Below, piece by piece: positions 7,170 to 16,758 of a stretch of 64,000 nt of DNA. Source of the DNA: an uncultured Clostridia bacterium. GTDB lineage: Bacteria > Bacillota > Clostridia > Christensenellales > UBA1242. Location: assembly GCA_937895935.1 (NCBI GenBank), contig CALBKX010000024.1, forward strand, positions 76,515 through 140,514, in the 5' to 3' direction. The notes under the pieces are model-generated. The model was not told the origin of the DNA. It made no database searches and saw nothing but the letters and a program-made list of their open reading frames with translations. The position numbers and the translations under genes are program-made. Each line of letters starts with the position of its first letter. Positions within the stretch are counted from its first letter, which is position 1.

Positions 7170-8615
7170 ATGAAAAAATATATTATTGGTATTGATGAAG
7201 GAACTACAAGTTGTAGAAGCATTTTATATGATATTACAAAAAATGAAATAGTTGATATTTCTAATCGTAGTTTTAAATCAACTTATCCTCAATCTGGTTG
7301 GGTAGAACAAAATGCCGAAAAAATATATAAACTTCAATTAGAAACTATTAACGAATTAGTTGATAAAGTTAAAGCCAAAAATATAATTTGTATGGGAATT
7401 GCCAACCAAAGAGAAACAATAGTTGCTTGGAATAAAAGGACAAAAAAACCGATATATAATGCTATTGTTTGGCAGTGTAGACGAACAGCAGAACAAATAG
7501 ATAATTTACCTCAAAATATTAAGGATAAAATAAAAGAAAAAACTGGATTAATTCCTGACGCATATTTTAGTGCAACTAAAATAAAATGGATTTTGGACAA
7601 CGTGCCACTAGCAAAACAATTACTAAATGAAAATAATTTATGTGTTGGTACAATGGATTCATTTTTAGCGTATAAACTTACAGGAAAATTTGTAACTGAT
7701 GTATCCAATGCAAGTAGAACTATGTTGTTTAATATAAACACATTGGATTATGATGATGAATTATTACAATACTTTAATATTCCTAGAAAAATTTTACCTA
7801 TTATAATTTCCAATAGTGAAAAAATTGGTGATGTTTTAGATTATGGTTTCCCGCTTAGTAGTTTAGTGGGTGACCAACAAGCTTCGCTTTTTGGTCAAGG
7901 CTGTTTTAATGAAGGAAAGGCAAAGGTAACTTATGGGACAGGTGGATTTTTACTTTTAAATATTGGCAATAAACCAATTGTTGTAGATAAACTTTTAACC
8001 ACAGTTGCTTATAAAATTAAAAACAGAATTTGTTATGCGTTAGAAGGCAGTATTTATAGTGCTAGTTCAACAATAAATTTTATGAAAGATAACTTGGGTT
8101 TTTACTATAACCCCGCTGATACTGGGCCAATGGCTGAAAGTGTGAAAGATACTAATGGTGTGTATTTTGTGCCAGCATTTACTGGGCTTGGTGCTCCTTA
8201 TTGGAATTCCAATTGCCGAGCAATAATTACAGGGATTAATTTTGATACAAAAAAAGAACATATTGTGCGTGCTGGACTTGAAAGTATGGCTTATAACACG
8301 AAAGCAATTTTAGACCAAATGGCAAAAAGTGGAGTTGTTTTAAAAAGGATAAAAGTAGATGGTGGATGTAGTAAAAACAAGTTTTTATTGCAATTTTTAG
8401 CTGATATAAATAATATTAAAGTTGTTAAAAATAAAGAAAGTGAAGCTACAGCACTTGGTGCTATATATCTAGCTGGACTTGCACAAAAAGTGTTTACAAT
8501 TGAAAAGTTAAATAAAATAATTAAATCTAGTGCTATTTATAAATCTAAAATGAAAGATCAGGAAAGAGAAAGTTTATATAATGGCTGGATTTGTGCAGTA
8601 GAAAAATTGCTTTAG
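7170..8615 (+). CDS. glpK: Glycerol kinase
   Basis: FGGY-family kinase that converts glycerol and ATP to glycerol-3-phosphate. The N-terminal phosphate loop (IGIDEGTTSCRS, residues 6-17), the NQRETIVAW substrate block, GDQQASLFGQ and YGTGGFLL are all present, and the 481-aa length is slightly under the usual 495-500. An AGAGG ribosome site precedes the ATG. It is the first gene of a compact unit whose genes lie 7-18 bases apart, with an SCP2-like protein, an iron alcohol dehydrogenase, a YhhN protein and rnhA. No glycerol facilitator (glpF) or glpD is in the window, so the glycerol may come from lipid turnover. Confidence 0.95.
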   Translation: MKKYIIGIDEGTTSCRSILYDITKNEIVDISNRSFKSTYPQSGWVEQNAEKIYKLQLETINELVDKVKAKNIICMGIANQRETIVAWNKRTKKPIYNAIVWQCRRTAEQIDNLPQNIKDKIKEKTGLIPDAYFSATKIKWILDNVPLAKQLLNENNLCVGTMDSFLAYKLTGKFVTDVSNASRTMLFNINTLDYDDELLQYFNIPRKILPIIISNSEKIGDVLDYGFPLSSLVGDQQASLFGQGCFNEGKAKVTYGTGGFLLLNIGNKPIVVDKLLTTVAYKIKNRICYALEGSIYSASSTINFMKDNLGFYYNPADTGPMAESVKDTNGVYFVPAFTGLGAPYWNSNCRAIITGINFDTKKEHIVRAGLESMAYNTKAILDQMAKSGVVLKRIKVDGGCSKNKFLLQFLADINNIKVVKNKESEATALGAIYLAGLAQKVFTIEKLNKIIKSSAIYKSKMKDQERESLYNGWICAVEKLL

Positions 8616-8633
8616 TCAAAAGGAATAAATTTA

Positions 8634-9095
8634 ATGAAAAACTTTATTTTGAAAATTATACTATGGTTTTTATATAGAGGTATTAAAGTTTTAAATGGCA
8701 GAGATAGTTTAGTTACCAGAGAAATAAAAAATCTTCCTGAAAATTTTACTATTAAAATTTCTTCTGATATTAAACATGGTAAATATGTTTGCTTTAAAAT
8801 TAATTCAGGTAAAGTAGTAAAAACAAAATATGCAGATAAAATTGATTTACAAATTATTTTTAAAGACAAAAATTTAGCATATCGAGTTTTTACGGGTAAA
8901 CTGAGTATTATGGAAGCATACGCAGAGCATTGTTTTATAATGCAAGGAAACATTTATATAGCCATGGGTGTAACAAGAATTTTAGAAAGAGTGGAAGGTT
9001 ATTTATTTCCAAATAAAATTAGAAAAAGATGTTTAAGTAAACCATTTAAAAGAGAAATCTCAATGTTTAAAACATATTTATTATGTTTATTTTAA
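8634..9095 (+). CDS. SCP2-like (sterol carrier) lipid-binding protein
   Basis: A 153-aa protein with an amphipathic N-terminal helix and a domain of SCP2 type. A two-strand stretch is followed by IDLQIIFKD, YRVFTGKLSIMEAYAEH, a GNIYIAMGVTRI block and a final YLFP motif. This pattern matches a Clostridia family of SCP2-domain proteins often found beside iron-containing alcohol dehydrogenases. SCP2 domains bind acyl chains or other hydrophobic ligands. The gene lies 18 bases after glpK and 8 before the dehydrogenase, so it is in the same operon. The ligand is unknown. A lipid-handling role with YhhN downstream is an inference. Confidence 0.7.
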   Translation: MKNFILKIILWFLYRGIKVLNGRDSLVTREIKNLPENFTIKISSDIKHGKYVCFKINSGKVVKTKYADKIDLQIIFKDKNLAYRVFTGKLSIMEAYAEHCFIMQGNIYIAMGVTRILERVEGYLFPNKIRKRCLSKPFKREISMFKTYLLCLF

Positions 9096-9103
9096 GGAGT
9101 AGT

Positions 9104-10270
9104 ATGAAATATTTTGAATTTTATAATCCTGTAAAAATTTGTGCAGGAGAAAATGCAATAAATCATTTAAAATTTGAACTTTATTCTTATAATATTAAAA
9201 AGCCAATGATTTTATCAGGGAAGAGTATTGTAAAACTTGGGACATTAAATAAAATATTAAATATCGCTGAGATAGAAAATTATTTTTTGTTTACGGATAT
9301 CCCTATTGATAGTAGCACTAAAGTAGTTAATCAAATATTAGAATTGTTTAAGGAAAATAATTGTGATGGTTTGTTGGCAATTGGAGGCGGTAGTGTAATT
9401 GACACTGCAAAAGGTGTAAAAATGGCATACAATAGAACCTCAGACCTAAAACAAATTATGGGATTAGAATCTGTTGCAAAAGCAGATGAATTGCCTTTGA
9501 TTGTTTTGCCAACAACATCTGGTACTGGAAGTGAAGTTACAAATGTCGCTGTTATCAAAGATAAAGACAATAATGTAAAAATGGAATTTATTACACCTTA
9601 TCTTATGCCAAATGTAGCCATAATTGACCCTATACTAACACTTACTCTTCCACCAAAAATTACAGCAAGTACAGGTATGGACGCTCTTACACATTCTATT
9701 GAAGGATATAGTTGCTTGCAAAAAAATCCTATTTCTGATGCCTATGCTTTAAGTGCAATAAAGTTAATATTTGATAATTTAGAACTTGTTTGCCGTGACT
9801 CTAGTAATATTGAAGCAAGAACCAATATGGCAGTTGCTGCAAACCTTGCTGGGCTATGCTTTGGAAATAGTATGGTTGGAAGTGTTCATGCAATTGGTCA
9901 TTCTTTAGGTGGTATATGCAATATTAGTCATGGTGATGCTATGGCGATATTATTGCCTTATGTTATGGAGTTTAATAAACAAAAAGTAGGTTCGCTATAT
10001 GCTGAAATTGCTTCAGTAATTTTTCCAAATGAGTGCTCAAATTTAAATGAAAATAAAAAATGCGACTTACTTATTTTAAAAATAACCGAATTAAAGAAAA
10101 AATTAAATGTGCTTACAGGTATGCCAATTTCTTTGACACAATGTAATGGTTATGATAAAATTAAAAAATATGAAATTGCTTTAGGAACATTAAATGATGG
10201 CGCGATTATAGTCAATCCTGTTGCAATGGATGTAAATGATATAAAAAACATTTTAGATAAAGCAGAATAG
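9104..10270 (+). CDS. Iron-containing alcohol dehydrogenase
   Basis: Family III NAD(P)-dependent dehydrogenase. The start is the ATG at 9104, with AAGGAG just upstream; a longer reading from 9083 overlaps the previous gene and has no ribosome site. The nucleotide-binding GGGSVIDTAKG motif lies near residue 90, TTSGTGSE follows, and the metal ligands are seen in TGMDALTHSIEGY and in VHAIGHSLGGICNISHGDA. Its 388 aa is normal for the butanol/propanediol dehydrogenase group. Substrate cannot be read from sequence. Being next to a lysoplasmalogenase-type gene, a long-chain aldehyde is one option; short-chain alcohols are the default for the family. Confidence 0.92.
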   Translation: MKYFEFYNPVKICAGENAINHLKFELYSYNIKKPMILSGKSIVKLGTLNKILNIAEIENYFLFTDIPIDSSTKVVNQILELFKENNCDGLLAIGGGSVIDTAKGVKMAYNRTSDLKQIMGLESVAKADELPLIVLPTTSGTGSEVTNVAVIKDKDNNVKMEFITPYLMPNVAIIDPILTLTLPPKITASTGMDALTHSIEGYSCLQKNPISDAYALSAIKLIFDNLELVCRDSSNIEARTNMAVAANLAGLCFGNSMVGSVHAIGHSLGGICNISHGDAMAILLPYVMEFNKQKVGSLYAEIASVIFPNECSNLNENKKCDLLILKITELKKKLNVLTGMPISLTQCNGYDKIKKYEIALGTLNDGAIIVNPVAMDVNDIKNILDKAE

Positions 10271-10278
10271 GAGGCCTT

Positions 10279-10983
10279 ATGGAATACTTTTTGTTAAGTT
10301 TAGTTGTAGTACTTACTACATTATTTATAATAGTTAGAGTAAAAACAGGTGGATTATATGGATTGTTCACAAAAATTTTAACAAGTGTTGGGTTTGTTTC
10401 TTTAGCACTCTATTGTTCGTATGTTAAAGGCTTAACGCTAGTTTCTCTTTTCATTGTTTTAGGTTTAATATTTGGTTTAATTGGTGATATTTTACTTGAC
10501 CTTAAAATCATATATGACCAACACAATGATGAATATTTAAATGCGGGTATGCTTAGTTTTGGAATTGGGCATTTGATGTATATGGGTGCAACGATTGTAT
10601 ATTCAAATAGTATTTTTGTTCAAAATAAAGACACTTTATTTTTGGCATTAATAGGTATAGGTTTTGCAGGAATTGTTACAATTTTTATTGCTGTTTTTGG
10701 TGAAAAACTATTGAAACTAAACTTTGGTAAACATAAAATACAATCTTTGTGCTATACATTTATTTTATCTTTTATGTCTGCTTTTAGTATTGTGATAGCA
10801 TTATATAAACCTATCTTTTTAATTTTCGCTTTAGGCATGTTATTTATTTTTATCAGCGATTTGGTTTTGTCTGTGCAATATTTTGGTGAAAAAAAAGATA
10901 GCAAATTATTTACAATACTTAATCACGCGATATACTATATTGGGCAAATTGCTATAGCATTTAGTATATTGTTTATTCTATAG
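10279..10983 (+). CDS. YhhN family membrane protein (lysoplasmalogenase-like)
   Basis: A 234-aa integral membrane protein with about seven or eight hydrophobic helices. The conserved GDILLD block (about 73-78) and the FGIGHLMYMGA block identify the YhhN/TMEM86 family, whose characterised members hydrolyse the vinyl-ether bond of lysoplasmalogens to give a fatty aldehyde and a glycerophospho-head group. It follows the alcohol dehydrogenase by 8 bases with a GGAGG ribosome site and precedes rnhA by 7. Activity in this branch of the family has not been shown as far as I know, so the function is by family and context. Confidence 0.82.
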   Translation: MEYFLLSLVVVLTTLFIIVRVKTGGLYGLFTKILTSVGFVSLALYCSYVKGLTLVSLFIVLGLIFGLIGDILLDLKIIYDQHNDEYLNAGMLSFGIGHLMYMGATIVYSNSIFVQNKDTLFLALIGIGFAGIVTIFIAVFGEKLLKLNFGKHKIQSLCYTFILSFMSAFSIVIALYKPIFLIFALGMLFIFISDLVLSVQYFGEKKDSKLFTILNHAIYYIGQIAIAFSILFIL

Positions 10984-10990
10984 GAGTGGT

Positions 10991-11437
10991 ATGAAAAATA
11001 TAACACTTTATACTGATGGTGCTTGCTCAGGAAATCCGGGTGTTGGAGGCTGGGGTTGTATTTTGGATTATAATGGTAAAACAAAGGAATTATCTGGTTA
11101 TAATAAAAATGCAACAAATAATCAAATGGAAATAACTGCTGTAATTGAGGGATTAAAAGCCTTAAAAGAACCTTGCATTGTAGATATTTATAGCGATTCT
11201 GCATATGTTGTGAATGCGTTTTTGCAAGGTTGGGTACAAAATTGGGTTAAAAACAATTGGAGAACGGCAGATAAGAAAGAAGTTAAAAATGTTGACTTAT
11301 GGAAAGAGTTGCTCTTTCTATGTGAAATTCATAATGTTTCTTGGCATAAGGTAAAAGGTCATTCTGACAACGAAAAAAACAACAGATGTGATTTTTTAGC
11401 AACAAATGAAATTTCAAAATATAAATTGGGTGGATAA
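10991..11437 (+). CDS. rnhA: Ribonuclease HI
   Basis: Degrades the RNA strand of RNA-DNA hybrids. The four acidic catalytic residues are visible: D in LYTDGACSGNPG, E in NQMEITAVIEGL, D in IYSDSAYV and D in NRCDFLA. The basic protrusion with the WVQNWVKNNWRT handle is complete. At 148 aa it matches the E. coli-type enzyme. It is the last gene of the glpK operon, spaced by 7 bases from the YhhN gene, a link that is probably just transcriptional. Confidence 0.96.
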   Translation: MKNITLYTDGACSGNPGVGGWGCILDYNGKTKELSGYNKNATNNQMEITAVIEGLKALKEPCIVDIYSDSAYVVNAFLQGWVQNWVKNNWRTADKKEVKNVDLWKELLFLCEIHNVSWHKVKGHSDNEKNNRCDFLATNEISKYKLGG

Positions 11438-11505
11438 ATTTAAATCTGCCTTTTTTCTTGATTTTTTTTTATTAATGAGTTAAAATTTATACGGAGTATT
11501 TTAGT

Positions 11506-12531
11506 ATGAAATTTATTTTAGATGCTTTTGGGGGAGATAATTGTCCTAATGCCATAATAGATGGTGTTGTTTTAGCACAAAAAGAATACCCAGATATTGA
11601 ATTTATTATCACGGGAAATAAACAAATAATTAATGATTATATTAATGAAAAAAAATATAAAATAAACAATTTGCAAGTTGTTGATGCGCCTGAAATTATT
11701 ACTTGTAATGATGTACCTACTGTGGCTATAAAAACAATGAAAAATAGTTCCTTGGTTGTTGCATTAGATATGCTTAAAAAAGATGATTCCATAGATGCCT
11801 TAATTTCAACTGGAAGCACTGGTGCGATATTGGCAGGTGGCTTTTTAAAGATCGGCAGAATAAAAGGAGTTTCTAGGCCAGCACTTTGTCCAGCACTTCC
11901 AACTAAAACAGGTGGAAATGTGTTGCTAATTGATTGTGGAGCAAATGCTGATTGCAAGCCAATTAATTTATGTCACTTTGCTATGATGGGTAGTATCTAC
12001 TATAAGGAACTTTTTGGAAAAGAAAATCCAAGAGTTGCTTTGGTGTGTAATGGAACGGAAGATAGTAAAGGAAATGAATTAGTTAAATCTACTTTTCCAT
12101 TAATGAAAAAACTACCAATAAATTTTGTTGGAAATATGGAAGCGAGAGATGCACTTTCTGGCGAGTATGATGTTTTAGTATGTGATGGCTTTACTGGAAA
12201 TGTTTTTTTAAAAGCGACAGAAGGTGCTGTTGGTCTTGTAATGTCAGAGCTTAAAAAATCCATAAAATCTAGTTTATTATCAAAAATAGGAGCGGTTTTA
12301 TCTTTTAAGGCATTCAAAAAAGTTAAAAAACGTTTAGATTATAACAAATATGGTGGTTCACCATTTATTGGTTGTAGTAAAACAATAATTAAATCACATG
12401 GTTCAAGTAATTCTGAAACAATTTATGCAAGTATTGTTCAGGCATATAAATATCAATCGGCAAGCATCAATGAAAAAATTGCTGAGCAAATTGTGAATCT
12501 ACCAAATTTAGAGGATTTAGAAAATGATTAA
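11506..12531 (+). CDS. plsX: Phosphate acyltransferase
   Basis: Makes acyl-phosphate from acyl-ACP for phosphatidic acid synthesis. Family hallmarks are the N-terminal LDAFGGDNCP, STGSTGAILAG near residue 100, CDGFTGNVFLKATEG near 225 and a C-terminal GGSPFIG-SKTIIKSHGSS block. The 341-aa length is typical. It starts the conserved plsX-rnc-smc-ftsY unit and overlaps rnc by 8 bases. An ACP gene, often between plsX and rnc, is missing from this copy of the cluster. Confidence 0.96.
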   Translation: MKFILDAFGGDNCPNAIIDGVVLAQKEYPDIEFIITGNKQIINDYINEKKYKINNLQVVDAPEIITCNDVPTVAIKTMKNSSLVVALDMLKKDDSIDALISTGSTGAILAGGFLKIGRIKGVSRPALCPALPTKTGGNVLLIDCGANADCKPINLCHFAMMGSIYYKELFGKENPRVALVCNGTEDSKGNELVKSTFPLMKKLPINFVGNMEARDALSGEYDVLVCDGFTGNVFLKATEGAVGLVMSELKKSIKSSLLSKIGAVLSFKAFKKVKKRLDYNKYGGSPFIGCSKTIIKSHGSSNSETIYASIVQAYKYQSASINEKIAEQIVNLPNLEDLEND

Positions 12532-13135
12532 TATAGGCGGTTTTGATTTTAAAACTGATTTAATTAATTTTGCATTTACGCATTCTTCTTTTTCGCTTAA
12601 AAATTATGAAAGACTAGAATTTTTAGGCGATTCTATTTTGGATTTTTTAATTGCAGATATTTTATATAAATCTGAGCAATATAAAGAAGATGAACTAACT
12701 AGGGCAAGAGCAAGTATTGTTAGCGAAGATTCTTTAAGTAAAGTATTTGACAAGTTAAATATTGAAAATAAAGTTAAACTTGGAAAAAGTTGTAATAAAG
12801 TAACAAAAGCCATTAAATGCGATATAGTTGAAGCTATAACTGCTTGCGTTTATTTAGAGGCAAATTTAGAGGAATGTAAAAATTTTATAATTAAAAATTT
12901 TGACTTAAATGCTAGTGAGCAAAAGGACTATAAAACAAAGTTTCAGGAATATGCACAAAAACATAAATATAATTTCTGTTATGAAGTAGAAAAAACTGAA
13001 GGTCCCGCTCACGATTTGACATTTTTTGTTAATTTAAAATTAAATGACAAAATTGTTTCATCATCATTTGCAAAAAGTAAAAGTGAAGCAGAAAAAAATT
13101 GTGCTAAAATTGCATTAGAAAAATTAAAAAAATAG
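12524..13135 (+). CDS. rnc: Ribonuclease III
   Basis: Cleaves double-stranded RNA, including rRNA precursors. The catalytic signature ERLEFLGDSILDF and the second acidic site DIVEAITACVYLE are present, followed by a double-stranded-RNA-binding domain (about 135-203) that ends with the usual AEKNCAKIALEKL helix. At 203 aa it is 20-30 residues shorter than most homologues, mainly at the N terminus. The start overlaps plsX, which suggests translational coupling. smc follows after 8 bases. Confidence 0.95.
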   Translation: MINIGGFDFKTDLINFAFTHSSFSLKNYERLEFLGDSILDFLIADILYKSEQYKEDELTRARASIVSEDSLSKVFDKLNIENKVKLGKSCNKVTKAIKCDIVEAITACVYLEANLEECKNFIIKNFDLNASEQKDYKTKFQEYAQKHKYNFCYEVEKTEGPAHDLTFFVNLKLNDKIVSSSFAKSKSEAEKNCAKIALEKLKK

Positions 13136-13143
13136 GGTAAATT

Positions 13144-16100
13144 ATGAATTTTAAAAAAATAGAACTAGCAGGATTTAAGTCTTTTGCTGATAAAATTGAA
13201 ATAAAATTTGATTCGGGTGTAACTGCTATTGTTGGACCAAATGGATGTGGTAAAAGTAATGTCGCTGATGCTATTAGATGGGTTTTAGGAGAGCAGAGTA
13301 GTAAAAACTTGCGTGGAACATCTATGCAAGATGTCATTTTTAATGGAACTGAAAAACGTAAAAGTTTATCTTATTGTGAGGTTACACTTACCTTTGACAA
13401 CACAGACAGATATTTTAATTATGACTTTGACGAAGTTGCAATAACTAGAAAATTATATCGTTCAGGTGAAAGCGCTTATTTAATTAATCGTAACGAATGT
13501 AGATTAAAGGATATTATTAATCTTTTATATGACTCTGGCATTGGTAAAGATGGTTATTCTATAATAGGTCAAGGTAAAGTTGAACAAATTATATCTTCAA
13601 AACCAGAAGACAGACGTTCAATTTTTGAAGACGCCGCTGGTATTTCAAAATTTAAATCAAGAAAAGTTGAAGCTGAGCGTAGGCTTGAAAGAACTAGAGA
13701 GAACATAGCAAGAGTTAATGATATTGTATCGGAAATTGAAAGACAAATGGGTCCGATGAAAAAACAAGCGGAAAATGCAAAAGCATACTTAGCATACAAA
13801 GACCAATTAAAAGACCTTGAAGTAAATGCATATATCTTTCAATATGAAAACGCTAAAAATGTTAAAGACCAAATTAATTTAAAAATTAAATCAATTGTTG
13901 AAGAATTAAATCTTGAAAGTGCTAGATTAGAGGAAACTAATGCCAACTATACAAAAAGTATGGAAAGATTAAATTCAATAGACAAAGAAATTGAAAATAT
14001 ACATAATGAAATATTACGTTTAACAATTGAAATAGAACAACAATCTGGTGAAATTAAAGTTATTAGAGAACGTTTAAATAACTTAAATTTACAAAAAGAT
14101 AAATTAAATCTTGATGTGTTAAATGCGAATAATGCTTTAATAAAAGATAATGCTGAACTTGAATTTAAAAAACAAAAACAGTCTGATTTGGAACAAAAAA
14201 TAGGACAATTACACTTGTCTTACGATGAAATGTCAAAAGAGTATATTTTACTTGTGGACGAATTGACAGAAAAAGAAGAAGAAGCATCATCCAACCAGCA
14301 AAAAATGATTGATGCTATGGATAAATTGTCAGATATAAAAAGCAATTTCTCTAAATATCAAGCAGAAAAACAAATGCTTGAAGAAAATTTAAAGGAATCT
14401 AATATAAGAGTAGAAAGTGCAAAAAATTCTTATGCTTCAAAGCAAGAGGAATGTGACTTACTAACGCAAAGTTGTAAAGTATTATTTGACAAAAAAAATG
14501 AAACTGCAAAAATTTATGCTGATAGCAAATTTAAACAAGATAGTTTGTATTCTCAAATGCGTGATATTGAAAACGACAGACATAATATTAACGTAAAATT
14601 ACAGGTATATGAAAATAAAAAACGTATGCTTGAGGATATGCAAAATGCCTTTGATGGCTATCAAATTGCAGTTAAAAAATTACTTTTAGATGCTAAAAAT
14701 AATGAGAAAATAAGAAGCAAAATGATGGGTGCTTTAGCAACATTAATAACGGTTCCTCAAAAATATGAAACTGCAATTGAAGTTGCTTTAGGTAATGCAG
14801 TTCAAAATATCGTTACTTTTAATGAACAAGGTGCAAAAGAATTAATTAACTATTTAAAAAGTAATCAATATGGTAGAGCAACTTTCTTACCAATAAGTTC
14901 AATTAAATCTAAAGACCTATATCATTCTGATAAAAAAGTTCTTTCAAAAAATGGTGTTTTTGGAGTTGCAAGTGAATTGATTAGTTATTCTAGTGATATA
15001 GATAATATTATTTCTAATTTACTTGGAACAACAATTGTAGTTGATAACTTAGACATAGCAATTGATGTTTCTCATAGTACAGAATTATCTTACAAAATTG
15101 TCACTTTAGATGGTGATGTTATTAATCCAGCTGGTTCTATGACGGGTGGCTCTCGTAAGCAAGAAGCAGCAAACCTTATCTCCCGTGAAAGAGAAATTCA
15201 AACGTTGAGTGTTGAAATTCAAAAATTTAAGGCTTTGTTGCTAAATAAAAATGCTTCATATGAAGAAATGCAAAAAGAACTGGAATATTTAAAAAATAAT
15301 ATTAATCAATTTTTAGATAATAAAAATAATGCTGAGATAGATTTTGTTAAGGAAAATGAAAAATATCAACAAGCAAAAATTTCACTTGAAGATTTGAAAG
15401 ATGAAATTGAAAATATGGATGCCACAAATGCACATATTAAGTCAAGAATTGAAGTGATTACACAAGAACTTTCTGGTATTGACCAATTAGAAGAGAAAGC
15501 GTTAAATAGCAAAACTGAAACGTCTAAGTATATGTCAGAAAAGCAAAATTTATTTAACGAGTTACGTCAAAAACGAGAAAAACTTAGTGAGCAAATGACG
15601 CTTATAAAAATTGATATTGCCTCAAACGAAGCAGAAAGTAGTGCATTATCAGAAGATTTAATAAGACTCAATCAAGACATAGATAAACAAAATGAAATTT
15701 TGTCTAATTTGAATCGTGAAATAAATAACATAGATGAAACTATCGCTGAAGGCGAAAAAATGATTTCTTGCCAATTTGAAAAGGCAGAAAACACTGAAAA
15801 GAAAAAACAACTTGACGCAGTAAAAAATAAACAAGTCGCTTTGGATGCTGATAAACAAAATATTCAGGAATTAATTAAACAACTTGATACAAAAAAACAA
15901 GTATTAAATGAAAGTATAGCAAAAATCACTGATAAAAAATATTCTGAAGATTTGCATTTAAGTAAGGTCGACACAGAACTTGAAACGATGCAAGAAAAAA
16001 TATATGAAGATTATTCACTAGTATATGAAACTTGCTTGGAATTTAAGCGTCCTGACTTCGATATTTCTGTTGCAATGCCTGAAATTTACAGAATCAAAAA

Positions 16101-16758
16101 GGAAATCCAGAAGTTGGGGGCAGTTAACATTAATGCGATTGATGATGTTAAAGTTCTTTTGGAAAGATATGAAGAAAAATCCGCTCAAGTTGCCGATTTG
16201 AGTAAAGCAGAAAGTGAGCTTACTGAAATTATAAAAGATTTAAGCAATGAAATGACCACAAGATTTGATACAGCCTTTAAAAAAGTTAGTGAAAACTTTA
16301 AAGTTACTTTTAAGGAATTATTTGGTGGTGGTAATGCTAAATTAGAACTTATTGAAGCAGAAAGTGGTGACCCACTTGAAGCAGGTGTTGACATTGTGGC
16401 TGAACCACCTGGCAAAAAATTGCAAAATATAACTCTTTTATCCGGCGGTGAAAAAGCTTTAACTGCAATTGCAATACTTTTTAGTATTTTAAAATTAAGA
16501 CCAATGCCTTTCTGCTTGCTTGATGAAATTGAGGCCGCTCTTGATGATTCAAACGTAGAGCGTTTTGCTCAATATTTAAAACGTTTTTCAAAAGTAACTC
16601 AATTCATAGTTATAACACATAGAAAACCAACAATGGAACTTGCAGATAGTTTGTATGGTGTCACAATGGAAGAAAAAGGCGTGTCTAGAACAGTAAGTGT
16701 TAAACTCGCCGATGCAATTAAAAATTTAGAACAGGAGAATAAGAATGGGGCTGTTTAA
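13144..16758 (+). CDS. smc: Chromosome segregation protein SMC
   Basis: Condensin ATPase of 1204 aa. The N-terminal Walker A reads GPNGCGKSNVADAIRWVLGEQ (about 32-52), two long coiled coils surround a hinge domain (about 515-660, beginning MMGALATLITVP). The C-terminal head has the ABC signature LSGGEKALTA and the Walker B block CLLDEIEAALDD. It organises the nucleoid together with ScpA and ScpB, which are not in the window. The gene has a weak AGGGT ribosome site and overlaps ftsY by 14 bases. Confidence 0.97.
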   Translation: MNFKKIELAGFKSFADKIEIKFDSGVTAIVGPNGCGKSNVADAIRWVLGEQSSKNLRGTSMQDVIFNGTEKRKSLSYCEVTLTFDNTDRYFNYDFDEVAITRKLYRSGESAYLINRNECRLKDIINLLYDSGIGKDGYSIIGQGKVEQIISSKPEDRRSIFEDAAGISKFKSRKVEAERRLERTRENIARVNDIVSEIERQMGPMKKQAENAKAYLAYKDQLKDLEVNAYIFQYENAKNVKDQINLKIKSIVEELNLESARLEETNANYTKSMERLNSIDKEIENIHNEILRLTIEIEQQSGEIKVIRERLNNLNLQKDKLNLDVLNANNALIKDNAELEFKKQKQSDLEQKIGQLHLSYDEMSKEYILLVDELTEKEEEASSNQQKMIDAMDKLSDIKSNFSKYQAEKQMLEENLKESNIRVESAKNSYASKQEECDLLTQSCKVLFDKKNETAKIYADSKFKQDSLYSQMRDIENDRHNINVKLQVYENKKRMLEDMQNAFDGYQIAVKKLLLDAKNNEKIRSKMMGALATLITVPQKYETAIEVALGNAVQNIVTFNEQGAKELINYLKSNQYGRATFLPISSIKSKDLYHSDKKVLSKNGVFGVASELISYSSDIDNIISNLLGTTIVVDNLDIAIDVSHSTELSYKIVTLDGDVINPAGSMTGGSRKQEAANLISREREIQTLSVEIQKFKALLLNKNASYEEMQKELEYLKNNINQFLDNKNNAEIDFVKENEKYQQAKISLEDLKDEIENMDATNAHIKSRIEVITQELSGIDQLEEKALNSKTETSKYMSEKQNLFNELRQKREKLSEQMTLIKIDIASNEAESSALSEDLIRLNQDIDKQNEILSNLNREINNIDETIAEGEKMISCQFEKAENTEKKKQLDAVKNKQVALDADKQNIQELIKQLDTKKQVLNESIAKITDKKYSEDLHLSKVDTELETMQEKIYEDYSLVYETCLEFKRPDFDISVAMPEIYRIKKEIQKLGAVNINAIDDVKVLLERYEEKSAQVADLSKAESELTEIIKDLSNEMTTRFDTAFKKVSENFKVTFKELFGGGNAKLELIEAESGDPLEAGVDIVAEPPGKKLQNITLLSGGEKALTAIAILFSILKLRPMPFCLLDEIEAALDDSNVERFAQYLKRFSKVTQFIVITHRKPTMELADSLYGVTMEEKGVSRTVSVKLADAIKNLEQENKNGAV

